Below, piece after piece: positions 42,736 through 55,635 of a stretch of DNA of 64,000 nucleotides (the stretch's first letter is position 1; every line of letters begins with the position of its first letter). The stretch comes from Lunularia cruciata (taxonomy: Eukaryota; Streptophyta; Marchantiopsida; Lunulariales; Lunulariaceae). Both the position numbers and the translations under genes were made by a program. Under the pieces are notes generated by a model. The model ran no database searches and had not been told where the DNA came from. It was given only the letters and a program-made list of their open reading frames with translations. The stretch is taken from the NCBI GenBank assembly GCA_948567375.1, contig OX419761.1:54438501-54502500 (forward strand). Reading direction: 5' to 3'.

Positions 42736-44329
42736 GTACTACACTCCTAGTCACTATTGTAGATGCATCCACTTGTGCTGCTTTGCACATGAAGTCCAAA
42801 GCATATCTATCACCAACATATGAGATGGAAGCCTCAACACCTAAATTTGATCTCCTCTGAGCAATGGCCATACTAGCCAATCTTTGCTCCAACTGCTCAA
42901 TCTGAGTAACCATAGTTATATCAAAATTAAGGGTAGGTATTGCACCCCTACTAGGTGTAGATCCTCTACCACCACCACTACCACCTTGTCCTCCATGAAC
43001 TAGAGCTCTTCTACTACTAGTCTTAACAACCCTACCACTCCATAACTCCGGGTGTAGGTCAAAGCACCGGTCACTAGAGTGACTATATCTATGACAATGC
43101 TCACACTGTCTCTATGCTAACTATGATGCACCAAAGGTATTAGGTCCGCAACCTTGAGTACACTCTCTCCTATGGTGGGGTCCACCACAAGTCCAACAAG
43201 CAACACCACCACTCCTTGGCTGTTGCTGACCCAAAAATGAAGGTAAAGGTCTAGCTCCACTAGGCCCTCTACTCGCTCCATAGGATCTAGACCGTCCACC
43301 CTATCCTCAAAAACCAACTAGGCATGGTGCACTTGTTGCACTCTAGAAGAAGTCACAATTGTGGATGAGGTCTCCCTACCAAATCCAGATGTCACCACTC
43401 TCTCCTTCACCATGTTGAGCTCAATACACTCAACCATACCAAAGACCATTGCCAAAGTAAACAAAGTAGCATGTAACAACATAGCATCACAAATTCTATG
43501 TGGCAACTCCTTTTCTAGTATCCCATACCAAAACTGGACTACTTGGGCCTCAATAACTCCCTGGGTGAAACTCATTAGCCACCTCATGAGAGTGTATGCC
43601 TTGCGTAGGCTCTCTCCAGCCTTCTATTGGAACTCTAGCAAGCTCCTTAGCTTGTCAGTACGCACTCCTTGGTAGTTCTGCCTCAAACATTGGAAGAACT
43701 CCACCATGGGGTTAAACTCCAATACTACACCACTCCTTGTAGCGGTACCTCTACTTGTAGTAGCACTATCTCCAACTAGTGCACCTCCACTAGCTCCATC
43801 AAGGCTACTTGAGCTAGAACTCATGGGTACAACCGATCTACCCCTAGAAACTAAGCCTAAAGTAATGGAGACATAGTTTGGAAACCAATACTATCTCCAT
43901 AGCTCAATCACCTCCAAGTGAGCTCTCCTAAACTCATGGTAGTTGTCCATTAGTGGACCTTCCAAATGATGAAATGAGCTCTTCTATGCCATGAAGGGTG
44001 TGAACAAAGTCGGGTTTTGCATTTGCTATAGATCACACCAACTATCAAACTCCTAGATGAAGTCATCCAACTCAATGGTACCCATTATACTAGAGTGACA
44101 ACTAGGGCCTTTGGAGGCTCCATAAATCTTGTCTACGTCCCACAACAATAGTGCGACACACCAAGGGCACTCTCAACTAAATCAACTCTTGTTTCAAACT
44201 CCAACTTAGAGTCACTATCCTCACTCACTGGGACCTAAGATATAGGCTAATACCAAGCACCACTACGGGTAAACTCATTGCATACTATAGGGCTATCTCC
44301 TCTGGAACTCCCAAAGAACTCCATCGTGA
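42736..44329 (-). pseudogene. Gag of element K
   Basis: It begins at an ATG (about 44326) reading MEFFGSSRG, which defines the family start codon. Capsid-type text at 43824-43624 and 43587-43318 (LRQNYQGVRTDKLRSLLEFQ; EAQVVQFWYGILEKEL) matches J. The zinc knuckle region lies at about 43200-43060. Stops shared with J include the TAG after DDFI and the TGA after the QQ-linker. Confidence 0.8.
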
Positions 44330-44936
44330 TCAAGTAACCACAATCGCAAACCACAACCACAATTGCAACTGTAACCGCAAGTACCCCACCAAGAACCAAC
44401 ACCACCAACCAAGTACCAACACCAATTGACCACCACCAAGTGCCAATACCAATTGAGCACCACCAAGAGCTAATACCAACAAAACACTACCCATTAATGT
44501 AACTCTAATTGAGACAACTACACTAGGGGAAAGAGCGACCTGTAACCTACCATCACAACATGCACTCTCACAATCTGTAGCTCATCATTTCTTGCCTCAC
44601 TAGAAAGAACCAAAGGTAGTCGGATTGGTCATCACTCTAGCCTCACCACCAAGAGCACACCAAAGCACCAACGCTCTAAATTCAAGGCACCTCATACAAA
44701 CGTGGTGCATATATAGGAAGCAAAGAATGGAGATCACAAGAAATCTAAAAAAAACCATCCATCTCATAAATCAAGACAAGATTGCCTCTACCACCATTTG
44801 GCATTTGACATAATAGGAGTTCCTATCTAAGTCCTAAGCTACCAAGATGACCAAGAATGCGATCAAACTGCCTCTCCTAGCCAAAGCTATAGGTGGATAG
44901 ATAAAAATGGAATAGTCACTAGGACAACAAGTGAGG

Positions 44937-44998
44937 GTGGACTAGTTGGCTAGGGCACCAATCTAAGAACCAAAGATCTAAGGGTCAAATCTTGTTGT
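44937..44998 (+). other. tRNA-derived segment in the leader of K
   Basis: TGGACTAGTTGGCTAGGGC, then about 40 bases later AAGGGTCAAATCTTG. It is the same A-box/B-box arrangement as 30068-30127 of J and is antisense to element K. Slightly more decayed in the B box. Confidence 0.58.
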
Positions 44999-45695
44999 GC
45001 ACAATCTAGTAGGATGGGTAGATTTTGCCAAACAATGACCAAGATCTACTCTAAACTAGCTAGCCTCACGCCAACAAGTTGGCCCTTCTAGCCCTTCATA
45101 GCCTCTCATAGCCCACAACCCTATGGCTTGAAGCCTCTAAATGCCCAAATGAGGCCTTTCTTCTTGCCACTTCAAACCCTTTCCAAATTTGGCAAAATTC
45201 CTCCAACTTTGGCAAAAAATCTACCACTTCAAAACTCTTCCAAATCTGGCAAAATTCCTCCAAATCTGGCCAAAATCTGATGTAAAATCTGAAGTCAACC
45301 CTAAAGTTGGCTGACCGCCTAATCCTCTACTAACTCTTCACTCAAGCCAAATTGACAAAACGGGTTTCTCTAAACCACAAATTTACAAGGATAGGTTCAC
45401 AACTCCACCTTAAATTTCACTTTTTGAGCTCAACTTGCAACAAATTGGTCTTGTTTTTCACCTCTTGAGCTCAAAATCACAGCTACCACTTGAAAAGTAC
45501 TTCTCTTTGCTCAAAATTTGGCCAGCACTTCCGTAAACGGTTTGTCTTACTGCCAAATCTACATCAATCAATGAGCTTTTGCACACCAAGGAAAACCTGA
45601 ACTTTGATCAACCTACCAAAAATCCACCGAGCTTGGAGATATCACCAACACTTGTAGTTCCTACAATCAATTTCCCCTTGACTTCACTTTTCTGA

Positions 45696-46133
45696 TGTAA
45701 TCAATTTGTTTACATCACTTGAATCAACTAAGCTCAGATTAGTACTTGATTTATCACTTTATAAACTATAAACAATTGGGCAGTAATTACAATCAAGCCA
45801 CACACACTCTAGCTAAGAGAATCTAGGTGATGCTCGCTGGCCTATATCCACCATAGCCAAGAACTCAAAGGCTCAGCATAAAAGAAGTGAGCTCTTTGCA
45901 GCTGCACTTTAAAAGTATACCCTTGGACTTGGACCCTGAAACCTAACGGTCCCGCTAATGGCACACCTAATGGTGCAAAGTGATGGTGTGCTCCACCATG
46001 AAGTTAGTACCTCAAACACAAAATCTGACCATTGGAAAGTAGTCTACAAGTAACTACTAAAATACCTCTAACCACTATCACTGCAACTCCAATGTCAAAG
46101 CAATCTAGATGCGACATTACAAATGGCATTACA
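45696..46133 (-). repeat. A1: 5' terminal repeat of element K
   Basis: On the minus strand it starts TGTAATGCCATTTG and ends AATTGATTACA, followed by TCAGAAAAGTGAAGTCAAG. This is the same direct A1-to-leader junction as in J and I, with no B repeat after it. Leader sequence without genes fills 44330-45695. Confidence 0.85.
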
Positions 46134-47310
46134 ACTAAGTGGTTCTTATAAAAATGGATGTATTCAATCTAAAGCAATTGCATTTTGGTAAGAATGAAAA
46201 TTATAAAGTAGAGGAGGAGGCTTAAATCAATAAAAAATGGATTTTATATATTTTGTACAAATTCTTACTTGCATGAGCTGAAAATAAATAAAATAAATAT
46301 AATTTTTTATAATTTTCAATAGAAAATTTTAAGAAACTTATCTAGTGCATTATTATTTTTAGTAGAATAAGATCATTCTAAGTACATTTGTAAGAATACT
46401 AGTTTCAATAGTGTAGAGAGCTCAAGGTAACAAACCTGCTTTCATCTAAATAGTTTCATTTGGAACCATCTTGGTAAGAATTTTATGTATTTTTGTAGTT
46501 AAGAAAGAAAGAAGGTGACCGCATAGAAAAAAAAGAAGATGGGAAGACCCCATCAAGCCGTACAAGGGAGAGACAAAAAAAGGTAAAATTGGGCTAAGCC
46601 CAAATAGAGTCTATATGAGAAATCTGCCATACTACACAATTAAGAAATGAATACTCTTTGGGGAAAGGAGATCTAAATTCTGCTATACTTTTAACAAAAA
46701 CTTTCCTGATGATCTATAAGGAAAATTCTGCATCTTGCACATACAATCAAACACTTATGAATATAAATTAGATAATAAAGAGTAAATAAAATACATAATT
46801 AAACCTTTTGTACTAAAATATTAACATAAGATTTTTTAATGTGTAATTAGGATGATGAAATATGAAGAAGATGGACAATTTTTTAAAGTATTACCTACTA
46901 ATATTTCATTATCTCCATCAAAATACAATTTGGTCCACACAAGGACTAAAGAAGAGTATAGTTTTAAACTACTTCCTTACTTCTATTAGTAATAAAAAAA
47001 TTACATGGTTTAGATAACTTGCTTAACCAAGGACAAAATAACCAAGTACTTCATTAGTTAAATAACCCGATTTCTAAAATTTTGGACCAACTTGCCATGC
47101 ATCTTTGATATAAACATAATGCATGACTCAAAGTTGAAATACATAAACTATTATTTGGTTTACATAAAGAACCAAGTAATTAAGATCTATTTAAACTTAT
47201 TTATTAATCAAAGAGCAATATATTCCTTAAAACATTCACCTTTCAAAGAAAGTTCTTAGAGCTAATAATAACATATAAATAAATAAATAAATAAAAAGGA
47301 TTATATGTGA
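46134..47310. other. AT-rich spacer between K and F, no gene seen
   Basis: No coding, RNA or repeat feature is recognised except an (AAAT)n run at about 47277-47297, just before the outer end of element F. Confidence 0.6.
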
Positions 47311-47509
47311 TGTTGTGTATTATATCATTACATAACTTATATGGTTGTCAAAATCATACACTATAGAAGCACAATTCACATAGAAGTCGTACATAAATTT
47401 CAAAGACCCACAATGATCAATCAATCAAACTCAAATTAGATCTCAAATTTGAGCATTTAGCGCTCAATATAAATTTCCAACAGACATTGATAACATCATC
47501 AAGCCACAC
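47311..47509 (-). repeat. Outer end of element F: B2 and start of A2
   Basis: TGTTGTGTATTATATCATTA on the plus strand matches the B2 end of J. The text continues through the GTACTTTAGAG-equivalent block to about 47413, then the A repeat follows until ATCAAGCCACAC, where element E is inserted. A2 resumes at 54089. Confidence 0.8.
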
Positions 47510-48260
47510 TGTAATACTCCAAGGATAAGAGACCTAAAGAGAAACACACCATAAGAAACATGCAATTTCACACTCAAACCTTCGATGCCCCAAAGGAGCA
47601 CCTTCTATTTATTATATAGACAAAGAGGATCTCCTCCAAGGAAGCTCCACCATAGGATTAGGCATACAGATAGGTGACATGTCAGCAAGCTCCACCCTTG
47701 GATGGGTGACATGTTGGTCCTGGTCCTGGTCCTATCTGGTTGGTCAAACAAGTTTTGATTGGGGGAATCTTTTAGAGAATCTTCTGGTAGGAATCTCAGA
47801 ATCATGTGGGTGAGATACCATTAGAAAGTTCTTGATAAGACAAACCATGGGGGAAGGAAGGCTAAACTCTTCTCCATTTGGGGGAGGGGGTTTTTATACA
47901 TTTTTGAGGCCTAATTCATCTATTTAGGTCTCCAAAATTGCCTTCAAAGATTTCAAGCATATTTTGATTCCTACTCTATTAGTAGAAGTCCCCATTTGGT
48001 GATACCTCTATCTGATCTATTTAATCCATCATGTGTAACATCATTCAAGATGTTACCAAACCAATTCTCACCTTTAAATCATATGTTTAGCTATTGGTTT
48101 TAAGGTTTTTAAGTCTATTTCAGTTTCTGCATTATTTGTAGAAGTACTCTTTTGGTGATACTTCTATTTGATCTATTTTGACCATCATGTATAACATCAT
48201 TCAAGATGTTACCAACCCAAATTTCACATCTAGATCATATGGCTAGCGCTTGGTATTACA
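47510..48260 (-). repeat. 3' LTR of chromovirus E
   Basis: 751 bp, plus-strand ends TGTAATACTCC and TTGGTATTACA, which are inverted copies of each other. Contains an internal duplication of about 180 bp (each copy with CATCATGTRTAACATCATTCAAGATGTTACC-type text) and a TATA region near 47605-47620 (CTATATAATAAATAG on the minus strand). The purine tract AAAAGGAGGGAGG (48275-48261, minus) precedes it. Confidence 0.9.
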
Positions 48261-48275
48261 AACCTCCCTCCTTTT

Positions 48276-49809
48276 AAGATGCAACATCCTCATTATGCAG
48301 TTGTTGCTCAAACGCTTGCACCAACACCGGTGCATGTGTCAAATTGGCAGCGGGCTCCTAGGTTGCTTCATAGAGGAGGTAACCTTTCCACTATACTAGA
48401 TAGTCCACCCGTGGATGGCGAGTACCATGCATGCATTTGTGGAGAATACTCTCCTCTTCATATTCCTCCGTGCCATCAATGAGTGTTGGACAAGGTCAAA
48501 TGTCTTGTGTGGAATGACATTGGCCCGATTGGGAAGCATGTTTGCGTAATAGGGAAACATGGAACATTGGACGGATCTTCATATGTGGTGGTAGCTCAAG
48601 GCGATAAACCACAATGCCGACTTGATGAAGAATAGAAAAAGGCCTAATAAAATGAGGTCTGAGCTTACAAGGTCCAACTTGTGAGGTTGGTTGTCAACAG
48701 CCACACCTGATCCCCAACATTAAACTCCATGTACCTACAATGTGTATTAGCATACTACTTCTGCCGATTTTTTGTAATCTTTAATTGGTGCTTGGCACTC
48801 TTCACACCTTGTTGGATTCTAGAAACAAATATGTTGGCTGTGTCGACCTTGATAGCCACCGAATGGATCTTCATCAAGCTAGAAGGTGTGAAGGGATGCT
48901 CACCATACATGAGGAAGAACAAAGTAACATGGGTGGATGTATTCACCAAATTGTTGTAAGCGAATTCCACCAATGGGAGTAGGGTATTCCACCTCTCTTG
49001 CTCCTCTAAGATGAAGCTGTGTAACATGTCTTCAATAGTGCCTACTCTATTTATCCATTTGTTTGTGGGTGGTAAGTTGTGGACATGGCCAACTTGGTTT
49101 TGAAGAAACCAAAGAGTGTTTGCCAAAACAAACTGGTGAGTTGAGTGCCTCTATCGACAATGAGTACTCGTGACAAGCCATGGTGAGAGAAGATTACATC
49201 TAAGTTTAATTGAGGTAGTTGTGGAGCAATCACATCCTTCATGGTAGGGCATACATGAATCATTTTGCTGAGCCGGTCCACAAAGACCACTATGGAGTCA
49301 AATCGTGAGGTGGTCTTGGGTAATTCACAAATGAGATCCATACTCATCTATTCTCAACATTGGGTAGGAGTAGGGAGAGGTTGAAGGAGCCCTTCAAGAG
49401 CTTGATTAGAAGCTTTGTTCTGTTGATAGAGTAGGCAATTGCGCACATAGTCCATCACATTGTTGCTCATCTTGGGCCAATAATAATGGCATTGGATTGT
49501 ATCCAAGGTCTTGTCCACTCCGACATGACCTGCAATGGCCAAATCATGACATTCTACTAGAATACTGGTGCGTAATCTTGGGACATTTGGGATCCATAAT
49601 CTGCCATCATGAAAGGTGAGCCCTTGGGTGTTGGAGATGCCTTTGGATGATTGTGCTCCTACAATATGTGGATCAGTTTTTATAACAGCCAGAATCTTTG
49701 GCCAAAATTTAAGGTCAATCTTAACCTCTACCACCAAGTTGTTTGTCATCGGCATGCGGGTGAATGCATCTGTAAGTTGCTTCTTACCTTCCACATAAGT
49801 GATTGTCAT
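48276..49809 (-). pseudogene. Integrase and chromodomain of chromovirus E
   Basis: Zinc-finger segment at 49809-49354 (HDLAIAGHVGVDKTLDTI; NCLLYQQNKASNQ, with an HHCC Cys altered), core at 49347-49051 (SMDLICELPKT, VDRLSKMIHV, LIVDRGTQL, TTYHPQTNG) and C-terminal core at 49126-48755. The Glu motif after HPQTNG is disrupted by a frame change. A decayed chromodomain is readable at about 48425-48350 (WKGYLLYEAT). So E is a chromovirus too. Confidence 0.83.
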
Positions 49810-51080
49810 GTTGAAGTATTGTCACCACTGTGCACCAAATCTGGCAATGAGATAGATCCTTCTGCGTCTTGAGGTAGACTGAAGGTCTTTGGTCTATCTC
49901 TACTACAAATGCCTTCTTGCCCAAATAGTGCTTCCAATGCTTGGTTGCAAGGACAATGGCTAACTCTTCTTGTTCTATGGTGTGGTAGTTGCGCTTTGCC
50001 AATAACAAATTTTGAGAGAAATATGCAATTGGATGCCATCCATCATGCCACTCTTGTTGTAGGACTGCTCCTCTTGCTACGCCTAATGCATCTATAGCCA
50101 ACTTTATTGGACATTTTGGTTCATACCACTTCTTTCAATTCTTGAAAGACCAACTCTTGTGCGGTTCCCCATGTCCACTTCTTCCCCTTGCCAAGTAGTG
50201 CCATTAAAGGCTGTGCAACCTTGGAGAAGTCCTTGAAAAATCAACAATAGAATCCCCTCAATCCCAAGAAGCTCTTGAGTTGAGTCTGATCTTATGGGGC
50301 ACTCCATTTTTGAATGACCTCTATTAAGCCATCAATATTTGAATACCCTCTGCACTTACTCTATGCCCCAAGTAGTCTACTTCAAACTTGCCAAACTTGC
50401 ACTTTGAGATTTTGGCATATAATCAATTCTATCTTAGAATTTGGAGGACTTCTTGTAGATGTTGTTTGTGTTCCGTCACCATGCTACTATATACTAAGAT
50501 GTTGTCTAGCAATATGATAACAGACTTATCCAAATATGGATGAAATATGTCATTCATTGGACTCATGAAAGTGGCAAGTGCATTGGTGAGACCAAAAGGC
50601 ATCACAAGATACTCAAAGTGGCCATACTTGGTTTGAAAGGCAGTTTTGTACACATCTTCCACTGCAATTTGGATTTGATTGTAACCGCTCCACAAATCTA
50701 GTTTGGTGAAGTGTCTTGCTCCATTGAGTTGATCAAATAGCATCATCCATGCAAGGTAAGAGGTATTTGTTCTTCACTATTTGCTCATTGAGATCCCGAT
50801 AGTCAATGCACATGCGCATTATACCATCCTTCTTCTTCACAAACAAGATAGGAGCCCCATATGGTGATATGTTGGGTTGGATGAACTCTTTCTACAACAT
50901 ATCCTCAATTTGATTCTTACACTCCTCCAACTCATGAGGTGATAGGCAATATGGGGCCTTACAAGGAGATGTCTTCCTTGGGAGTGTCTCAATTTTATGA
51001 GTTACTCTCCTTTTTGTTGGTAATCTTGAGGGTAGATCATCAAGAAAGACACCTTGAAACTCATTTACCACATCCTTCAA
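49784..51080 (-). pseudogene. RT and RNase H of chromovirus E
   Basis: RT start at 51080-50892 (EFQGVFLDDLPSRLPTKR; SPHELEECK), palm at 50746-50429 ([29 protein letters not shown]). The catalytic motif reads LLDNILVYS instead of YxDDILVYS, so it is inactive. RNase H is at 50101-49784 (HPIAYFSQNLLLAKRNYHTIEQEELAIV). Regions between are joined only by frame changes. Confidence 0.85.
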
Positions 51081-51113
51081 TTTCTCAGGAATTTGTCTAT
51101 CAAGTTGTGCATT

Positions 51114-51335
51114 CTAGACTTCTATTATTAGACCCATGAAACATCTATTGGTCTTATAGATAGCTATTGTCCCTATGACATAGAGAGGAAATTCTTGCTT
51201 ATGTGATTTTTCTTTAACCCCATTGATCAACCATTGGTGTGTTCTCACTACTTTCTTCCTCCAATCTACCATAGGCTTGTAATGCTCCATCCATGGCATG
51301 CCTAAGATTGCATCATAATGAGCTAATTGTACCAC
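51114..51335 (-). pseudogene. Protease C-terminal part of chromovirus E
   Basis: HYDAILGMPWMEHYKPMVDW at its start is the conserved ILG-PW block of plant Ty3/gypsy proteases. The active-site segment lies to the right (about 51500-51560, VLIDPRAID-like) and is damaged and in another frame. Confidence 0.72.
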
Positions 51336-51699
51336 TTACCACTCAATTGCTACTTGATATTCTCCTATAGAGAGTGTTACCCATCTAGGTAATGATTCAT
51401 TCCTCTCTATTTGCATGTTAGGTAACTCTACTTCTTCACTCTACTCTCTCTCTAGATCCATTCCCAATCTTATTGCAATAAAGCAAGACAAGAAATTATC
51501 TATTGCTCTTGGATCTATTAATACTCTCACTTGATTGCCTTCTAGGACTCCATTCACTACAATCAATTGTGAGGTTGCCTTTTTGGTACCTTTGCACGCT
51601 TGTCTTCTTCCTTCCCTTGCTTTTCTGCTTCCTTATTGAACCAGTAAGGCCACGAGGTACACTAAATAATGATCTTCATTTTTTGAAGTGATTTCCACC

Positions 51700-52760
51700 T
51701 GTTCTTCTTCAATGCGCCTCTCCATGTTGTTCAAAGATCACCTATATGAAGGCCAAGGGCCTCTAGGGAGACGAGCATGATAGTTGGTAGATATATGCCC
51801 AATACAACCACAATTGTAAAAATGGCATTGTTCTCCTCGAGTTCCTTCTCCTCATAGGACTCCATCTCTCTGTTCTTCTACCCGTCCCCACTCTCCTTGA
51901 AGCGGTTGTGCTCCTTGACCTCAGAACCAAAGGTTACCTCGTTCCATCGGTAATGGTCCACCCATGTGTGGCATTTTTGCCCAATAATGTTGAGGTGGAA
52001 CTACTCCTTCACCTCCACCCAATGCCCTTGCTATTCTTTGCACACAAGCAATGGCTTCAAATAACATGCAAGGATTTTGTACCATGATTTCTTGGTGAAT
52101 CTACTCCTTCAACCCTCGTTTGAAATTGTCAAGAGCCTTTTCTAGACTCATGTTGGTTATTGTGACTTGTAGATCCAAAAATGCCTCCATATACTCTTGT
52201 ACACTATTCTTCTATTTCAATCCACATAGTTGGATCCGGACCATCTGCACAAAATCCACCAAGTGGAAATTCTTCAACAATCCTTCTTGCATTGTTGTTC
52301 ATGTGACCTCCCTTCTCTCTGCCAACATGGATCATTCCTAAGTATGGTACCATGTGAGGGCTTTATCGGTCAAGTACCCACATGCAAACACACCTACATC
52401 ATGCTTGGTGATCTATATTGAGAACAACTGGAAATATTGATTCATTCTTGAGATCCAATCTCCACTACTCCCATCATACGTTGACCCTTGTAAGGCTTGA
52501 TGTTGTAGGTCTTCTTCATCCGGAGTAGTAATGTGGCTTTATCATTGATGGGGTTTGTAGGCACAGATGCCTCTCCAAATACTTCAATCACAAGTACTGG
52601 GTTTTGAGATGGCTCTTCTTCTTGTATTGCTTGATCATTCCTGAGGGTCTACACTTGACTTTGTAACGCCTTGATGGTCATCTTAATCTCTCAAAATTTG
52701 TTCAACATCTCCTGCATTCCTTGCACCAACTCTTGCAACTGTAGATCCATAGTTCATGTA
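51700..52760 (-). pseudogene. Gag of chromovirus E
   Basis: Assigned by position and by a zinc knuckle remnant at about 51835-51780 (QCHFYNCGCIGHISTNY, where the last Cys is Tyr). Coiled-coil-like N-terminal text near 52740-52640. Multiple stops. Confidence 0.65.
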
Positions 52761-53328
52761 ACACTCAATTGCTATTGTCTACTTCAATAGAGAGTTAACA
52801 TGATCACTCTGGAGGGCGCATGAACTATCAAAACTACCATTGGGACCTTAGAAGCTACCACTCATTGATAATATTCCTCACCAAAATTCCTGACCATAAA
52901 ATCTCTAAACATCACTTTTGGTCTCAATACATAACAAATTTCTACTTGAGTATTAAAAAAGAAAGGATTTGGGACATTCAAATCCATCACAACAAAATAT
53001 AGATTCTCAAATCCCACTCTCTATCATAAATCACTACAGGCAGAATCAATGGCTTTGGCAAATTCATCATTGTCTCCATGAACTCAGCTCCGAAGTGGAA
53101 AACCAGATACACTCTCACTTGCTCACGCTGAATGTACATAATCTTGATGTGGAATGGATTCAAGAACAGAAAGCAAAGTGCTGGATATTTTCCTCCCTAA
53201 GCCTCTATTCTATCCTCCCTCTAGCACTCCTAATCTACCAATTACACCAGGATGTCTCTCCTCAAAATTACTCAGTCTCAGTAGCCCATGTTCTTCCAAG
53301 AGGGGTGATCCACTGTCTTGGATGACAA

Positions 53329-53346
53329 AATCTACTCTAATACCAT
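53329..53346 (-). promoter_or_regulatory. Primer binding site of chromovirus E
   Basis: On the minus strand, directly after the LTR end, ATGGTATTAGAGTAGATT contains TGGTATTAGAG, one mismatch from the initiator tRNA-Met complement TGGTATCAGAG. Confidence 0.8.
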
Positions 53347-54088
53347 TGTAATACTCCAAGGATAGGAGACCTGAAGAGAAACACGCAATTTCACACTCAA
53401 ACCTCCAATGCTCCAAAGGACCACCTTCTATTTATTAGATAGACAAAGAGGATCTCCTCCAAGGAAGCCCCACCATAGGATTAGGCACACAGATAGGTGA
53501 CATGTCAGCAAGCTCCACCCTTGGATTAGTTACTTGGATGGGTGCCATGTCGGTCCTAGTCCTATCTGGTTGGTCAAACAAGCTTTGATCGGAGGGAATC
53601 TTTTAGGGAATCTTCCTATAGGAATCTCAGAATCATATGGGTGAGGTACCATTGGAAATCTCTCAATAAGAATAACCAAGGGGAGGGAAGGCCAGCCTTT
53701 TCTTTGTTTGGAGGAGGAGGTCAACATATTTTTGAGGCCTAAATCATCTATTTAGGCCTCCAAAATTGCCTTCAAAGATTTCAAGCATATTTTGATTCCT
53801 ACTCTATTAGTAGAAGTTCCCTTTTGCTGATACCTCTATCTAATCTATTTAGTCCATCATGTGTAACATCCTTCCAAATATTACCAAACCAATTCTCACC
53901 TTTAAATCATATGTCTAACTATTGGTTCTAAAGTTTTCAAGTCTATTTTGATTTTTGCACTATTTGTAGAAGTACTCTTTTGGTGATACTTCTATTTGGT
54001 CTATTTTGACCATCATGTATAATATCATTCAAGATGTTACCAAACCAAATTTCACATCTAGATCATATGGCTTGCTCTTGGTATTACA
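53347..54088 (-). repeat. 5' LTR of chromovirus E
   Basis: 742 bp, the same ends as the 3' copy (TGTAATACTCC and GGTATTACA). Differences from the 3' LTR are scattered substitutions and a few small indels, so E is not a very recent insertion. Confidence 0.9.
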
Positions 54089-55635
54089 CACACTTACTCT
54101 AGCTAAGAGAATTTAGGTGATGCTTGCCATCCTCTATCCATTATAACCAAGAGCTCAAAGTCTCAATATAGAAGAAATGAGATCTTTGGAGGTGCACTTT
54201 GAGGTATATTCCTTAAGAGCGGCCAATAATCCAACCCTAATGGTGCATCTAATGGCCCATCTGACGGCATGAATGGTATCTGAATGATATAATCAGCCAA
54301 CCTAATACCATACCTAGCTGCCACTAAATAGTTCTTGAGCAACTATTGGTAACACAATGATTGCTAAAACTATCACTCCAACATCTTAGCAAACTACTTT
54401 TAATGTTATAAATGTCATGACAACTATCATGCATATATACATTACTACACAACATAAATTGTTATCAACATCATCCACTATAAAAGCACAACTCATATAA
54501 AAGTCACACACAAACTACAAAGACCTACAATCTACCCCTAGCTTGTGGTTAGGTCCCTCAAACTCTAGATATCTGTCTACTCTAAGTATATGATATCCCT
54601 ATGGTGAGAAAAGATTAGGCTAGGTGCTATCAAACCCCATCATTAGTTGTATGTTTGCAATTTATATCATATAAAGAGCAACATAGCTATAATGTGAAGT
54701 ACTTTGAAGACATAGCCACTTCCCTTGATGAACTACCATGAGGAGAAGGTTTTAGGTTTACCAAAAAACATGCCATATGTCATCCTCTCAAACAACTATC
54801 ACATACAAACATAGTAGTAGCTATGCCCAAAGAGCTACATAACTTACATTGCAAGCTTATACATACAATTGCCAAGCTTGGGTCCATCATGCCATCAATT
54901 TTTAGGAGGTGGCATGGTGCTCAATTGTGCACATAATCCTTGCAAACAACACTATCAAGTCCTTCTAACATAAGGATTGTAAAAGGAAAAATCTTGTGCA
55001 CTCTCAAGATAGTGTAGCTTGTAGTCATATCAAGAGTTGTTGGTGTATTATATTGTAGATATATATAATTACCTAGATGGAAATGATGGATTGTCTATAA
55101 ACTCTCATAAAAAAAGCATCATATAAGGTATCCCTATGTTAAGCAATGATTAAGCTCTCAAAAGCCATTGATATCACTCTCTAAAAGATATTTATCCATG
55201 TGCTCATCCATACATCTAGATCATGCAAGTCCAAAACTAAAATTGCATCATAATAAATGGTTATAGGTTAATATGGATCTTGTTTATAGTGTAAGAAGTA
55301 GGTAGAGAAGGATGCTAAGGAGGCTTGCAAATTGAACGAATAGCCCATAGCCAACCAAGTTAATCAGAAATCTCAACCTCTCAAGTGGCCTTTGTATACT
55401 TACATAATCTTATCTTCACCATTTGAACCACTATCTTTGCTAAACCATTTGCCTTAAGGTGATCTTAGGAGGTAGTATGGTGATAAACCAAGCCTTATAA
55501 CATAAGACATGAAACTCTTGCAAGAACTTTATACCTTAATTAGTCATAAACCTCAATTGGTATACCAAAATGACTAAGAATCTGATCCAAGAACAAGTAA
55601 TTATCCTTTCATTGGACTTGTCAAGAAGTGCCATC
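54089..55635 (-). pseudogene. Element F: A2 remainder, B1, and integrase/PHD remnant
   Basis: A2 resumes at 54089 and ends at 54422, AC spacer, then B1 (54425-54530), again giving the B1-A2-B2 order. Right of it, a purine tract remnant (CTAGGGGTAGA, minus) and decayed integrase C-terminus follow. PHD remnants near 54860-54770 keep CDSC on the minus strand, but the codon before HMAC is a stop (CDSCLRG, stop, HMAC). Integrase text continues to 55635, where LTR G interrupts it. Third copy showing the PHD and split repeats. Confidence 0.78.

Larger units (their letters stand above)
26289..46133 (-). mobile_element. Element K: methyltransferase/PHD Ty3-gypsy relative (minus), interrupted by element J
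   Basis: Read right to left: A1 repeat (46133-45696), leader with tRNA-like sequence (45695-44330), gag, protease, methyltransferase, RT, start of RNase H (to 38787), then the J insertion, then the rest of RNase H, integrase, PHD (28882-26984), and B1, A2, B2 repeats (26983-26289). The outer flanks carry a 4-5 bp duplication: AACTA at 26284-26288 and AACTA at 46133-46137 (one A is shared with the repeat end). More decayed than J, with stops, frameshifts and protease active site lost. Older than J, because J sits inside it. Confidence 0.88.
47510..54088 (-). mobile_element. Chromovirus E (minus), complete with LTRs and CACAC duplication, nested in F
   Basis: 6,579 bp, with TG...CA LTRs at 47510-48260 and 53347-54088 and a perfect 5-bp duplication, CACAC (47505-47509 and 54089-54093). 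Both flanks are the A2 repeat of element F. Order on the minus strand: primer site, gag (about 52760-51700), protease, RT, RNase H, integrase, chromodomain, purine tract. It is a different lineage from A, B and C (different LTR and polyprotein text). Stops throughout; the RT catalytic motif is altered. Confidence 0.92.
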